Notes: generated by a model from the sequence alone, not told the origin. A stretch of 64,000 nucleotides of DNA from an uncultured Bryobacteraceae bacterium (GCA_937924525.1 CALDSU010000009.1:62001-126000), one strand, 5' to 3'; positions 35,108-43,871 are shown, counted from the stretch's first letter. Made by a program: numbers and translations.

Positions 35108-36136
35108 ATGGAGACGATTCTGGTTTTGCTGCACACCGAAGCGGACGGCTCGCTGGGAAGGAACGCCTGGGAAGCCTGCCAGGCCGCGCGCGCGGCGGCG
35201 GAGGCATCCTCCGGCGGAGGAAGGCTGGTGGCGGGCGTCGTGGGCGCGGGCGCGCGGGCGGCGGCCGAGCGTCTGGGCGGGCTGGGGGCGCAGCGCCTGC
35301 TGGCGGTCGAGGGCGAGGCCTACGCCGTATCCCGCTATGCGACCGACGCGGCGGCGGCGGAAGCGCTGGCGCGCGCAGCCCAGGCCACGCTGGTGCTCGC
35401 GCCGGGCACCTCGCGCTGGTCGCGCGCCCTGCCGGGGGTGGCGCAGCGGCTGAACGCTAAGGTGGATACGCACGTCACCGCGCTGAGCTGCGACGGCGGC
35501 GCGCTCACGATCTCCCGGTGGTATTACCGCCAGCGCATCGACGTGACGCTGGCCCGCCAGGCCCGGCCCTGGGTTCTGTTGTTGGACGGCGGCGCCTTCC
35601 CGGCGTGGGCGCCCACGGATGGGCAGGCGCAGGTCGAGTCCGTCGCGCCCTCGCCCCCCGCCGTGCGCACGCGCGTCGAGGGCATCGAATCCCCGGCCGC
35701 CGACCGGCAGACCATCCGTCCGGACGCCCCGCTGCTGTTTGTCGCGGGCGCCGGCTGGACCAAGAAGCAGCGCGATGGGCAGCCCCATGTCGAAGAAGCC
35801 GCCTCGCTGATCCTCGATTTCGTCACCCGCGCGCAGTGCTCGCTCGGCAGCAGCAAGTCTCTGGTGGATTTGAGCGGCGAGGGGCAGGCCGTCCTGCCGT
35901 TCCTGACCCATTTGCACCAGGTCGGCCAGACCGGTTCCACTCCCCGCCACCCAAAAGGATTGGCGACCTGCTGCCATGGCGAAGAGCCCCACGTGGTCGG
36001 CTGGCGGTTCATCGCGGACCGGCGCGCCGTCAACCTCGATGCCAATTGCGGCTGGGCGCGCGGCAAGGCGGACGTGCTGTACGTCGCCGACGCGTTTGCC
36101 GTCATGCGCCACCTGAACGCCTTGCTGGACGGATAG
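35108..36136 (+). CDS. Electron transfer flavoprotein alpha subunit, divergent FAD site
   Basis: 342 residues from the ATG at 35108. TILVLLHTEADGSLGRNAWEA opens the ETF-alpha N-domain. The FAD domain retains HQVGQTGSTP, but where ETF-alpha normally has GISGAIQH the protein reads CCHGEEPH, and the usual GGRG segment reads GAGW. The FAD-binding site is thus altered or uses other contacts. The end, KADVLYVADAFAVMRHL, matches the family. It forms the heterodimer with the ETF-beta encoded upstream, taking electrons from the oversized acyl-CoA dehydrogenase and delivering them to the ETF-QO-like protein. Confidence 0.82.
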   Translation: METILVLLHTEADGSLGRNAWEACQAARAAAEASSGGGRLVAGVVGAGARAAAERLGGLGAQRLLAVEGEAYAVSRYATDAAAAEALARAAQATLVLAPGTSRWSRALPGVAQRLNAKVDTHVTALSCDGGALTISRWYYRQRIDVTLARQARPWVLLLDGGAFPAWAPTDGQAQVESVAPSPPAVRTRVEGIESPAADRQTIRPDAPLLFVAGAGWTKKQRDGQPHVEEAASLILDFVTRAQCSLGSSKSLVDLSGEGQAVLPFLTHLHQVGQTGSTPRHPKGLATCCHGEEPHVVGWRFIADRRAVNLDANCGWARGKADVLYVADAFAVMRHLNALLDG

Positions 36137-36312
36137 TTCGTCAGCCGCGCCGCCGGCCCGGTGGCGACCTGGCCGGCGGTTGGCATCCACTCCGGAGCGC
36201 GTCCCGGCCCGATCTTGGAGGCCGGGATGCCGGGGATCTGGGCGTCCTTAGGCTGAACAGGCTGCGGGCGCCGCGCCTTGGCCGCCTATCGCGACGAGTA
36301 GACTGGTAAAGC

Positions 36313-37998
36313 ATGCTCCCCACGCGACGCGAGGCGATGCGCCGGACCGCGGTGGCCGTAGCCATGCTGGGCGAAGGCGCGGCCTCCACTCGGCAAGCCG
36401 CCGGGCGGGCGCGCTACTTCTACAACGACGACCTGGACCGGCCTTTTGTTTTCTACTCAGCACCCTTTCAAATCCAGCACCTCCATGACGTGGTCGATGT
36501 CTTGCTGGGAACGCCGGTGACCACCTTGGTCTGCAACAGCGGCGACGACCTGCCATATTACCCGTCACGGGTCGCGCCGGGGATCGGCTGGCGGAAGACG
36601 GCCCTGGAGGAGACAGATCCGCTCTACCGGCGGCGCTACCGGGTGGCGCAGGAGATCCGCGCGCAGGGCGTCGATGTCCTGGGCGTGATTCGCGATCGCG
36701 CGAGCGCCAAGGGCCTCGAGTTCGTCCCATCGTTACGTATGAACGACGGCCATTTCGGGCAGCGGTATCCTCCCGCGGAGAACCCCGCGACCTCGAAATT
36801 CTGGTGGGACCATCAGCACCTTGCGCTCGGGCGGTCCGACCCGACCATGACCGGCTTCGGCCGCTTCCAGTTCGACTTCACTCATCGCGAGGTGCGGCAA
36901 TACCGCTTGGCGATGATTCACGAACTGATCGACGGGTACGCCGAAGATGGCTTTGAGATGGACTTCACCCGTCACAACACGTACTTCCCGCGCGGCAGGG
37001 CCCGTCCCGAGCTGATTACCGATTTGGTGCGAGAGGCGCGCCGCCGGTTGGACCAGCGCGGCAAGCGGGTGGGGCGCCGTCTGCCCCTGATGGTGCGTGT
37101 GCTCGCCAATCTCCGTTCCAGCCGTGCGGCGACGCCGGAAGAGCAAACGCTCCACTTCCGCTGTCCGCTGGAGTTGAGCCTGCGGACCGGGCTGGACATC
37201 CGCGAGTGGATTCGCGCGGGTTACGTGGACCGGCTGGTGGTGGCCGACCCCACGCGCATCATGGGCATGGACCGGCCTTTGCACAAGTTCCTGGAGGCAG
37301 CTCGCGGATCCGGGTGCGCGGTCTTCGCGAGCCCGGAGACCCGGGCGCACCGCGCGGACGGAAAAGCCACGCTCGAAATGTACCGCGCCGCCTGGACCAA
37401 TTACTTTGCACTCGGCCAGCACGGGACCTATGTGTTCAACTTCTTCACGCGACATTGGCCCCTCACCTCGGAAGACTACGGGCTGCTGCGTGACCTGACG
37501 TCACCGGAAACGTTAAGGGGCCAGAACAAGCTGTATGTCGCCAACCACGAATCGTTCCTGGAGCCTCCCTATCTTCCGCTGGCTCTCAGCGGCGGGGAGC
37601 GGGACGGGTTCCTTCGCATCCTGATTCTTGAAGATCTGGACCCGGCGAGGCGGCAGCAGATCCTCAAGCGCATCGAGCTGCGGCTTCGGGTGGAAGGTCT
37701 CCGCGAACAGGACCTCCTCGACGTGACGTGGAACGGCCAACCTCTCAGCTTCGCCGCCGCGGACTGGGAGCGGGTGGATTTCGGCTGGTATCAGAAGCAG
37801 CCGGGCTGGAGCGTCGATCGGAGCGTCGTGCAAGGGCCGTTCGTGTGGCTGGTCTGGGACATTACCGGGCATGAGACGCTACGCGGCGTCAATCAGACAG
37901 GCATCCGCCTCTCGGGCCCCGGCATGCAAGTTCGCATCTCGGGACTGGAAGTGTCGATCCAGTACGATGCGGATCCGTTTCCGGTGCTACGCCTGTGA
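36313..37998 (+). CDS. Exported TIM-barrel-like protein of unknown function
   Basis: 561 residues. A twin-arginine-like signal (TRREAMRRTAVAVAM) precedes an alpha/beta barrel-like protein: FVPSLRMNDGHF, FDFTHREVRQYRLAMIHELIDGYAEDGFEMDFTRH, LMVRVLANL, and VFASPETRAHRAD. The layout (catalytic-looking acids on successive strands, FEMDF and DPTRI) resembles glycoside-hydrolase-like families annotated in Acidobacteria as 'family 10-like' or hypothetical. A C-terminal beta domain follows (about 150 residues). I cannot name a substrate. It is a single gene downstream of the ETF cluster; a 176-base gap suggests its own promoter. Confidence 0.6.
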   Translation: MLPTRREAMRRTAVAVAMLGEGAASTRQAAGRARYFYNDDLDRPFVFYSAPFQIQHLHDVVDVLLGTPVTTLVCNSGDDLPYYPSRVAPGIGWRKTALEETDPLYRRRYRVAQEIRAQGVDVLGVIRDRASAKGLEFVPSLRMNDGHFGQRYPPAENPATSKFWWDHQHLALGRSDPTMTGFGRFQFDFTHREVRQYRLAMIHELIDGYAEDGFEMDFTRHNTYFPRGRARPELITDLVREARRRLDQRGKRVGRRLPLMVRVLANLRSSRAATPEEQTLHFRCPLELSLRTGLDIREWIRAGYVDRLVVADPTRIMGMDRPLHKFLEAARGSGCAVFASPETRAHRADGKATLEMYRAAWTNYFALGQHGTYVFNFFTRHWPLTSEDYGLLRDLTSPETLRGQNKLYVANHESFLEPPYLPLALSGGERDGFLRILILEDLDPARRQQILKRIELRLRVEGLREQDLLDVTWNGQPLSFAAADWERVDFGWYQKQPGWSVDRSVVQGPFVWLVWDITGHETLRGVNQTGIRLSGPGMQVRISGLEVSIQYDADPFPVLRL

Positions 37999-38221
37999 CG
38001 ATCGGGGGAGGCCGAACGTGATTCCGAGCAGGTGGCGGGCCAAGCGAAATCGTCGCCCGCCTCACGCCGGAGTGCCTCGCACGTCCTGCCAAACCACCGC
38101 GCGTCCAGGCTCGTGCGGGATATGATTGCTTGACCTGCCACCCGCTTGCTAGCCTGCTAAGGCTCGCGGCGCGAGGTTCCTGGTGGGACGTTCCGCGCGG
38201 CGGCGGAAGGAATTCCAGCTG

Positions 38222-39475
38222 ATGACTTCTCTCCCCCATGCCCGCCGGCGGCCTGTCCGCGTCCGGCGGGTCGACGATTGCCAGACGCTGGCGGAATTGT
38301 TCGAACACTGCCTGCCCGCCTTTGGTGGAGCGTTCCTGCGCAGAATTTACGGTATCCTCGACCGGGCGATCGGACTGGGCTGCCCCCTGACGCTTGCCGT
38401 CGCGGGACCGGTGACGGTCTCCGGGCAACACCAGACGTGGCTGATTCCGCTCCTCGAAACCGGCTGGGTTGCTTACCTGAGCACCACGGACGCGGTTTGC
38501 TATCACGACGGGCACCGCAGCCTCACCGGACACCGCGACCACCCGGTGTTCGAAGTTCCAATCTTTGGCGACGACGCCGCGCTGCGGCAAGAGCGTACGA
38601 TTCGCGTCACCGACATGGCGTTCGACGAGGAGGTCCTGCTCGACCAGGACCGTTTTCTCACGGCCATGTTGCAACGGCCCGAGTTTCAACGCCGGATGAC
38701 GGGCACCGAACTCCGTTACCGGCTGGGAGCGTATTACGCCGCCGAGGAGCGCAAGCAGGGCGTGCCCGAGGGTCTGCTGGCGGCGTGCCACCGCCTGGCC
38801 ATCCCCGTGTTCGTCGGCGCGCCGGGCGACGGCAGCGTGTTCCTCAATTCGATGAAGCTGTGGGCGATGCGCGAGGCGGGTTTGATCGGCGAATACGGTT
38901 TCGACCTCGACCTGCACGGGGAGGTGTTCGAAGCGTGCGCGTATCACTACTGGGGCCTGTTCGATCACCCCGCGCATGCGCTCGGGACGTGGATCTTGGG
39001 CGGGGGCGTGCCCAAGAATTTCAACTTGCAACCGGAACCGGCGCTCGGCCAAGTGCTGGGGTTGGAGGGGGTGCGCGGCTACCAGTTCGATGTCCAGATC
39101 GTCACCGCCCCCGTGACCGATGGCTCGCTGTCCTCCTGCCCGCCCGCCGAGGCGGTCACCTGGGGCAAGGTGGATGCCGCATCATATCAGCAAACCACGG
39201 AAAGCATGCAGGCGGATTATTCGGTGGTGATGCCGTTCCTGGTCAAGGCGCTGCTCGACCGGCGCGCCGCCTATGCCGCCCGCGCCGCCGAAATGGGCGA
39301 GGAGGCCCTGTTCGCCGAGGACCCGCGTGCACGCGGATACTTACGGCCCCGCGCCGGCTACCGCCTCTTCGAAAAGCGGGAAGAGTTGAGACGCCGCCTG
39401 CTGGAAGCGGTGCGGAACAACCGCGCCTGGCTGCTGGAGACGCTGCAATATCCGCTTGCGCGCGGCGCCGCGTGA
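38222..39475 (+). CDS. Deoxyhypusine-synthase-like protein
   Basis: 416 residues from the ATG at 38222 (GAAGGA upstream). The core GGGVPKNF near residue 259, followed by GYQFDVQIVTAPVTDGSLSS and the EAVTWGKVD motif near residue 311, is the signature of the DHS family. GDGSVFLNSMKLW is the first NAD-binding region and LDLHGEVFEA precedes it. Eukaryotic and archaeal DHS transfer an aminobutyl group from spermidine to eIF5A, using the Lys of the WGK motif. Bacteria lack eIF5A, so the family there is linked to polyamines (homospermidine synthase-like or other spermidine chemistry). The Lys is conserved. It is convergent with fhs. Confidence 0.85.
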   Translation: MTSLPHARRRPVRVRRVDDCQTLAELFEHCLPAFGGAFLRRIYGILDRAIGLGCPLTLAVAGPVTVSGQHQTWLIPLLETGWVAYLSTTDAVCYHDGHRSLTGHRDHPVFEVPIFGDDAALRQERTIRVTDMAFDEEVLLDQDRFLTAMLQRPEFQRRMTGTELRYRLGAYYAAEERKQGVPEGLLAACHRLAIPVFVGAPGDGSVFLNSMKLWAMREAGLIGEYGFDLDLHGEVFEACAYHYWGLFDHPAHALGTWILGGGVPKNFNLQPEPALGQVLGLEGVRGYQFDVQIVTAPVTDGSLSSCPPAEAVTWGKVDAASYQQTTESMQADYSVVMPFLVKALLDRRAAYAARAAEMGEEALFAEDPRARGYLRPRAGYRLFEKREELRRRLLEAVRNNRAWLLETLQYPLARGAA

Positions 39476-39490
39476 AGCCCTGGCGAGCAA

Positions 39491-39515
39491 GCGGCAAACC
39501 GGAGACTCGCCCCAC
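39491..39515. repeat. Dispersed intergenic motif, copy 3
   Basis: 22 of 25 bases match the copy at 9311-9335. An inverted pair GGCGAG (39482-39487)/CTCGCC (39506-39511) spans it, so it can fold. It lies between the converging DHS-like and fhs genes, the same kind of site as the other copies. Confidence 0.5.
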
Positions 39516-39590
39516 CCGCGCGAGCTTGCGGCCGCCCTCCGGCGCCTTGCTAGGTACGCCCTCCGCTTCCACCATACGCCCCGCGGGGCT

Positions 39591-41222
39591 CTATTCCAAA
39601 CCGATCATATTGCCCCGTGCGTCCACGTCCATACGCAAAGCGGCCGGCGATTTGCCCAGGCCCGGCATCAGCAGCATGTTGCCCGCGATCACGACCACGA
39701 AGCCGGCGCCGGCGGACAGGAACGCGTTGGTGACGGTAAACGGAAAACCCTCCGGCGCGCCCAGCGTCTTCGGGTTATCGGTCAGCGACGATTGCGTCTT
39801 GGCCATGCAAACGGGCAGGTGCCCGAAGCCGAGTTCACGGAAGCGCTTCAGTTTACGGCGGGCTTCGCCTTCGAAATAGACCGAGCCCGCGCCGTAGATT
39901 TCCCGCGCGATCCGTTCCACTTTTTCCTCCAGCGCGAGGCCGGGATCGTAAAGCGGAGTGGCCTCGGGTTCGCCGTTGGCGTCGGCGGCAGCCGCGGTGA
40001 TCTCGGCCAGTTCGATGCCGCCCTCGCCGCCCCGCTGGAACACATCGGCGATGGCGCTGGCCGCGCCGTGATCCCGGCAGAAGTCGCGCAACCAGTGAAG
40101 TGATTCCTCGCTGTCGGAGGGAAAACGGTTCACGGCCACCACCACCGGCACCCGGAACTTGCGGAGGTTCTCCAGATGCTTCCGAAGGTTGGCGGACCCC
40201 TTGGCCAGTGTGGCGGGAGAGACCCGGTCGACCCCGCTTTGCGCCGCCACCGCCCGTACAGACGCGATCAGCACGGCCACGGCAGGGCGCAATCCAGCGG
40301 CCGGCATCACAATGTCGAAGTATTTCTCCGCGCCCAGGTCGGCGGCAAAACCGCATTCGTTCACCACGTAGTCGGCCAGGCCGGCCCCCATTTTCTGCGC
40401 CAGGATGCTGCTGGTGCCGTGGGCGATGTTGGCGAAGGGGCCCGCGTGGACGATGGCGGGGGTGTGCTCGGTGGTCTGCACCAGATTGGGCATGATGGCC
40501 TCGTTCAGCAGGACCATCATCGCCCCGGTCGCGCCCAGGTCGCGGGCGCGTACCACCTCGCCCTTCAGGTTGAAGCCGATGACGATGTCGCCCAAGCGCT
40601 GCCGCAGGTCCTCACGGGAGCGCGCCAAGGCGAGGCACGCCATGACTTCCGAGGCGGCCGTGATCACGAAACCGCTCTCACGCGGCACGCCGTTCGCCTT
40701 CCCGCCCAGTCCGACCACGATGTGGCGCAACGCGCGGTCGTTGGTGTCGAGCGTCCGCGGCCAAAAGATGTTGTCCACGTCCAAGCCGAGGTCATTGCCA
40801 TGATGCAAGTGCGCGTCGATCAGGGCCGCCAGCAGGTTGTGCGCGGCCGTGACCGCATGGAAATCGCCGTTGAAATGCAGGTTGATGATCTCGCTCGGTT
40901 CCAGCTTCGAGCGCCCCCCGCCGGTCGCTCCGCCTTTGATCCCAAAGACCGGGCCAAGCGATGGCTCGCGGATGGTGGCGACGGCGCGGCGGCCGATCCG
41001 CCAGAGAGCCTGGGCGAGGCCGATCGAGACGACGGTCTTTCCCTCGCCATGCGCGGTCGGAGTCACCGCCGTGACCAGGATGAGTTTCCCACGGCTGGGC
41101 GGGTGCTGATCGAGAAGTTCCAGGCGGAGCTTCGCGTTGTAGTTGCCGTATGATTCCAGTAAGGCAGCCGGGATCTGCAACTTGGCAGCGATGTCCCGGA
41201 TCGGGAGCAGGTTTTCATGCAT
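39591..41222 (-). CDS. fhs: Formate-tetrahydrofolate ligase
   Basis: 543 residues from the ATG at 41222, with GGGGG upstream; a second ATG lies at 41234. The P-loop-like TPTAHGEGKT (residues 54-63), AIREPSLGPVFGIKGGATGGG and HAGPFANIAHG are hallmark motifs of formyl-THF synthetase. It makes 10-formyl-THF from formate, ATP and THF in one-carbon metabolism (the first methyl-branch step of acetogens, but also found in many non-acetogens). Full length compared with the usual 550-560. No other Wood-Ljungdahl genes are here, so an anabolic role is likelier. Confidence 0.93.
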   Translation of the reverse strand: MHENLLPIRDIAAKLQIPAALLESYGNYNAKLRLELLDQHPPSRGKLILVTAVTPTAHGEGKTVVSIGLAQALWRIGRRAVATIREPSLGPVFGIKGGATGGGRSKLEPSEIINLHFNGDFHAVTAAHNLLAALIDAHLHHGNDLGLDVDNIFWPRTLDTNDRALRHIVVGLGGKANGVPRESGFVITAASEVMACLALARSREDLRQRLGDIVIGFNLKGEVVRARDLGATGAMMVLLNEAIMPNLVQTTEHTPAIVHAGPFANIAHGTSSILAQKMGAGLADYVVNECGFAADLGAEKYFDIVMPAAGLRPAVAVLIASVRAVAAQSGVDRVSPATLAKGSANLRKHLENLRKFRVPVVVAVNRFPSDSEESLHWLRDFCRDHGAASAIADVFQRGGEGGIELAEITAAAADANGEPEATPLYDPGLALEEKVERIAREIYGAGSVYFEGEARRKLKRFRELGFGHLPVCMAKTQSSLTDNPKTLGAPEGFPFTVTNAFLSAGAGFVVVIAGNMLLMPGLGKSPAALRMDVDARGNMIGLE

Positions 41223-41334
41223 ACGCGCCCCCATTCTAGGCCAAGCGAACCCCGTTGCCTAGCCGGCTATTCCGGACCAAAATGGTCAATATATCAATGC
41301 TTCTGGATCTTTGAATCCTTTTCGGCGCTCTGGT

Positions 41335-41346
41335 ATCTTTTAAGAT
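41335..41346 (+). promoter_or_regulatory. Short inverted repeat at ferredoxin start
   Basis: ATCTT-TT-AAGAT lies directly before the GTG start codon at 41347, within an A/T-rich stretch (41280-41346) that stands out in this GC-rich genome. It may be a promoter or operator, but it occupies the place of the ribosome-binding site. Confidence 0.3.
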
Positions 41347-41748
41347 GTGCCGAAGGTAACGTTTCTACCCGCGAATCAGACGGTGGAATTCGACTTGGAG
41401 AATCTGCCCTATCAGGGCCATGGGAAGCCGGGGTCGCTGTTGGACATCGCGATGAACTTCGGGATCCACCTGGAGCACGCCTGTGGCGGAAGCTGCGCTT
41501 GTACGACGTGTCACGTCGTGGTGAAGGAGGGCGAGGCGAACCTCTCACCGATGGAAGACGATGAGGCGGACCGTTTGGACATGGCTGCGGACCTGACGCT
41601 CCACAGCCGGCTGGGTTGCCAATGCGTGGTGCAGGGTGACGTAGTGGTGGAGATTCCGGCGTGGAACCGGAACTACGTCAGTGAAGGCGGCGGATCGATT
41701 TTGGGGGACGCGATTCCGAGCCCGAAGCGGACGGCGGTGGAGGCGTAG
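41347..41748 (+). CDS. fdx: ISC-type [2Fe-2S] ferredoxin
   Basis: 133 residues. PKVTFLP at the start and the ligand set Cys46, Cys52, Cys55 and Cys91 (CGGSCACTTCH ... LGCQC), plus the extra Cys50 common to this class, identify an adrenodoxin-like ferredoxin of the Fe-S assembly type. It donates electrons for cluster assembly or to oxygenases. A TAA lies two codons upstream, so the GTG at 41347 is the only possible start at the homologous position; no ribosome site is visible. It carries a C-terminal extension of about 25 residues beyond the usual ISC ferredoxin. No isc genes adjoin it. Confidence 0.9.
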   Translation: MPKVTFLPANQTVEFDLENLPYQGHGKPGSLLDIAMNFGIHLEHACGGSCACTTCHVVVKEGEANLSPMEDDEADRLDMAADLTLHSRLGCQCVVQGDVVVEIPAWNRNYVSEGGGSILGDAIPSPKRTAVEA

Positions 41749-42008
41749 AGGGCGGTCCGGCCAGTTGCGGGAACGGTCCTCGAAAGGGTACAATTTGGGC
41801 TGGTCCGCCAGGACCACGGGTGCGCTCCCCCTCTGGGCGCGCAGCGCACCACTTTTGAATCCTGGATTTCAACAAGGGCAGTGCGGCGGGCGGAAGGGTT
41901 GGTGTGCGCCCCCAGGTTCGCCCGCGGGGCTCGTCATCGGGCCGCAAAATTTGCTGAACCTTTTGGTGAAATCCAACGTCCTTTGAAGCGAGTGAGGAGT
42001 ACGGAACG

Positions 42009-42194
42009 ATGACAGCAGTAATGATGGATAACAAGAGCGTGGGCGTTCTCTACTGCCCCATCTGCACGCGGTATGTGGAGGGGCAGGTGATTCGAGGCGG
42101 AAAGAAGGCGGTGGTGGCTCCGGGTCAGAAGTGCCCGCGCTGCGCCTCCAGCCTGGACGCGGCGATGGTCGTGAAGTTCCCGCAGGCGGCATGA
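42009..42194 (+). CDS. Small zinc-ribbon protein
   Basis: 61 residues with a GAGGAG ribosome site 9 bases upstream. Cys pairs LYCPICTRY (CxxC) and KCPRCASS (CxxC) about 25 residues apart define a zinc ribbon. It is otherwise short, basic and without recognised domains; such proteins may bind nucleic acid or partner proteins. It precedes a second tiny CxxC protein by 80 bases on the same strand, and the ferredoxin gene lies 260 bases upstream. Confidence 0.7.
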   Translation: MTAVMMDNKSVGVLYCPICTRYVEGQVIRGGKKAVVAPGQKCPRCASSLDAAMVVKFPQAA

Positions 42195-42274
42195 ATTGCT
42201 GCCTGCGGATTCGCGGCTCTTGTGCCGATCCGCGGATTCTGCCATAGTGAAAAGCGAGGGGGGAGCCCAGCCAG

Positions 42275-42520
42275 ATGCGCAAACGATCGCCCAAACCGGA
42301 TTCGGTGGTTTCACCCGAAATCCTGGAACAAGCCAAGCGATCCGTCGTGAGCGATCGGCTGACGAAGCCCGGACGCTGTGTCGTGTGCGGCGCGGAGGCG
42401 TCGCTCGAGTTGACCGCGGATCCGTCCGGTGAGGCGCCCGAGCGTCTCTGTTGGGTCTGCCGCCGGCTGAAGATCAGCGCCTGGCGGGAGATCGAACAGC
42501 AACTGGGCGCTCAAGAATAG
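42275..42520 (+). CDS. Small C4 zinc-finger protein
   Basis: 81 residues. GGGGGGAG ribosome site upstream. RCVVCGAEAS and RLCWVCRRLK form two CxxC knuckles 22 residues apart. A basic front (MRKRSPKP) and an acidic tail suggest a small adaptor or RNA-binding protein. No family recognised. Its last 10 bases overlap the 3' end of the convergent ornithine cyclodeaminase gene, so one transcript end lies inside the other gene. Confidence 0.7.
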   Translation: MRKRSPKPDSVVSPEILEQAKRSVVSDRLTKPGRCVVCGAEASLELTADPSGEAPERLCWVCRRLKISAWREIEQQLGAQE

Positions 42521-43452
42521 AACATCTTCCATTCCTGCCCGCGTTTTTGTTTCAGTGCTTGCTCGTAAACATAACCCGCCACCGCAACATCCTGCACGCC
42601 CAGCCCGTTCGACTTGAAAATCGTCGGCCCTTCGCGTCGCTTCCCGGCGACACCGGCCAATTCGACAATTTTGCTCGGATCCCAGTGATGCACCTCTTCG
42701 CTCAAGATCAGATCGCCTGACTCGAGGCGGGCCTGTTCGAGCGAATCCACCGCGATCAAGGCAGCCTTTGCGATCAATTCCGCCGGCAGTTCTCTCCGGT
42801 TTGCCTGGTTGGAGCCAATCGCGTTGATATGCGCGTCCGGGGAAACCCAGGCGGCGTCCAGGACCGGGTCCTTGGCGCTGGTGGCGGTAACCACGATGGA
42901 GGCGCCCCGGACGGCGTCCTCCGCTGTCGCGGCCGCTTCGACCGCGACGCCAAGCTGGACCGCGCACTCCACCGCAAACCGCTGCCGGTTGGTTTCCGAG
43001 CGGCTCCAGACCCGCGCGCGGCGGAGCGGGCGGACGGCGGCCAGGGCTTCCAGTTGCGTCCGGGCCTGGAAGCCGCTCCCGATCAGACCCACCGTGTCGG
43101 CGTCCGGCGCGGCCAGCAGACGCGTGGCGTAGCCGCTCGCCGCGCCGGTGCGGATTTGACCAAGGTGGTTGGCCTCCATCAGGGCCAGCGGACGGCCATC
43201 TTCGGCGCGGTACAGCGCCAACAGAAACCAGGCGCCGTGCCGCCGGTTGGTCGAGTAGAACTTGGCGCCAAAGTAGGGACCGCAGGCTCCCGCCATCTGG
43301 TGCAGGACGCTGCCCGTGGGCAGGATCAAGCGCCGCCGCGGCTGGTTGAGCGCCGTGCCCGACCCGAGGCCGGCAAAAGCGTCCGCCACCAGGCCGATCG
43401 CCGCCGGCATAGGCAACAACGCGCGAACGTCCTGCTCGGAAAGGAAAAGCAT
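42511..43452 (-). CDS. Ornithine cyclodeaminase/mu-crystallin family protein
   Basis: 313 residues. LFLSEQDVRALLPMPAAIGLV at the start, ALMEANHLGQIRTGAASGYATRLL (substrate-binding Arg/Lys region) and the NAD motif GLIGSGFQARTQLEAL mark the OCD/mu-crystallin family. Members cyclise ornithine to proline or act as imine reductases and amino-acid dehydrogenases. The IRTGAAS motif is intact. The exact substrate is open. It is a single gene, convergent with the small zinc-finger gene and divergent from the PspC gene. Confidence 0.88.
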   Translation of the reverse strand: MLFLSEQDVRALLPMPAAIGLVADAFAGLGSGTALNQPRRRLILPTGSVLHQMAGACGPYFGAKFYSTNRRHGAWFLLALYRAEDGRPLALMEANHLGQIRTGAASGYATRLLAAPDADTVGLIGSGFQARTQLEALAAVRPLRRARVWSRSETNRQRFAVECAVQLGVAVEAAATAEDAVRGASIVVTATSAKDPVLDAAWVSPDAHINAIGSNQANRRELPAELIAKAALIAVDSLEQARLESGDLILSEEVHHWDPSKIVELAGVAGKRREGPTIFKSNGLGVQDVAVAGYVYEQALKQKRGQEWKMFYS

Positions 43453-43529
43453 GTTCTCAGGGTAGCGCGACTGAACTTTTGGCTGGCCAAACGCGTATCA
43501 GTTTGATAGCAAGCCAGAGGGAGGCGACG

Positions 43530-43871
43530 ATGTACTGCACGCACTGCGGACGCCAGTTGGGCGAGGGCGACCGGTTCTGTCCATCTTGCGGCTGGTCCAC
43601 GGACCCCAACGCGCCGTCTCCGGCGACGCGGCCGGCGCAGCGGTTGAGCCGGCCCATGCACGAGAAAAAGATTGCCGGCGTCTGCGCGGGGTTTGCGCGT
43701 TACCTGAACGTGGACGTCACGCTGGTGCGGATCATCTGGCTGGTGGTGGCCCTGGCGTTTGGCACCGGCTTCCTGGCGTACCTTGTCGCCTGGATCGCGA
43801 TGCCGGCAGACTACGGGGAGACGCGCGCCGTCGACCGGCCGCCAGCGTTGCCGCCGCCCGCCCCCGTCTAG
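43530..43871 (+). CDS. PspC domain protein with N-terminal zinc ribbon
   Basis: 113 residues from the ATG at 43530 (GGGAGG upstream). A zinc ribbon MYCTHCG...FCPSCG precedes the PspC domain (HEKKIAGVCAGFARYLNVDVTLVRIIWLVVAL, then GFLAYLVAWIAMP), which contains two TM segments. PspC proteins respond to membrane stress (phage-shock response). It is a common architecture in Acidobacteria. No pspA or pspF accompanies it here. It is divergent from the ornithine cyclodeaminase gene. Confidence 0.88.
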   Translation: MYCTHCGRQLGEGDRFCPSCGWSTDPNAPSPATRPAQRLSRPMHEKKIAGVCAGFARYLNVDVTLVRIIWLVVALAFGTGFLAYLVAWIAMPADYGETRAVDRPPALPPPAPV

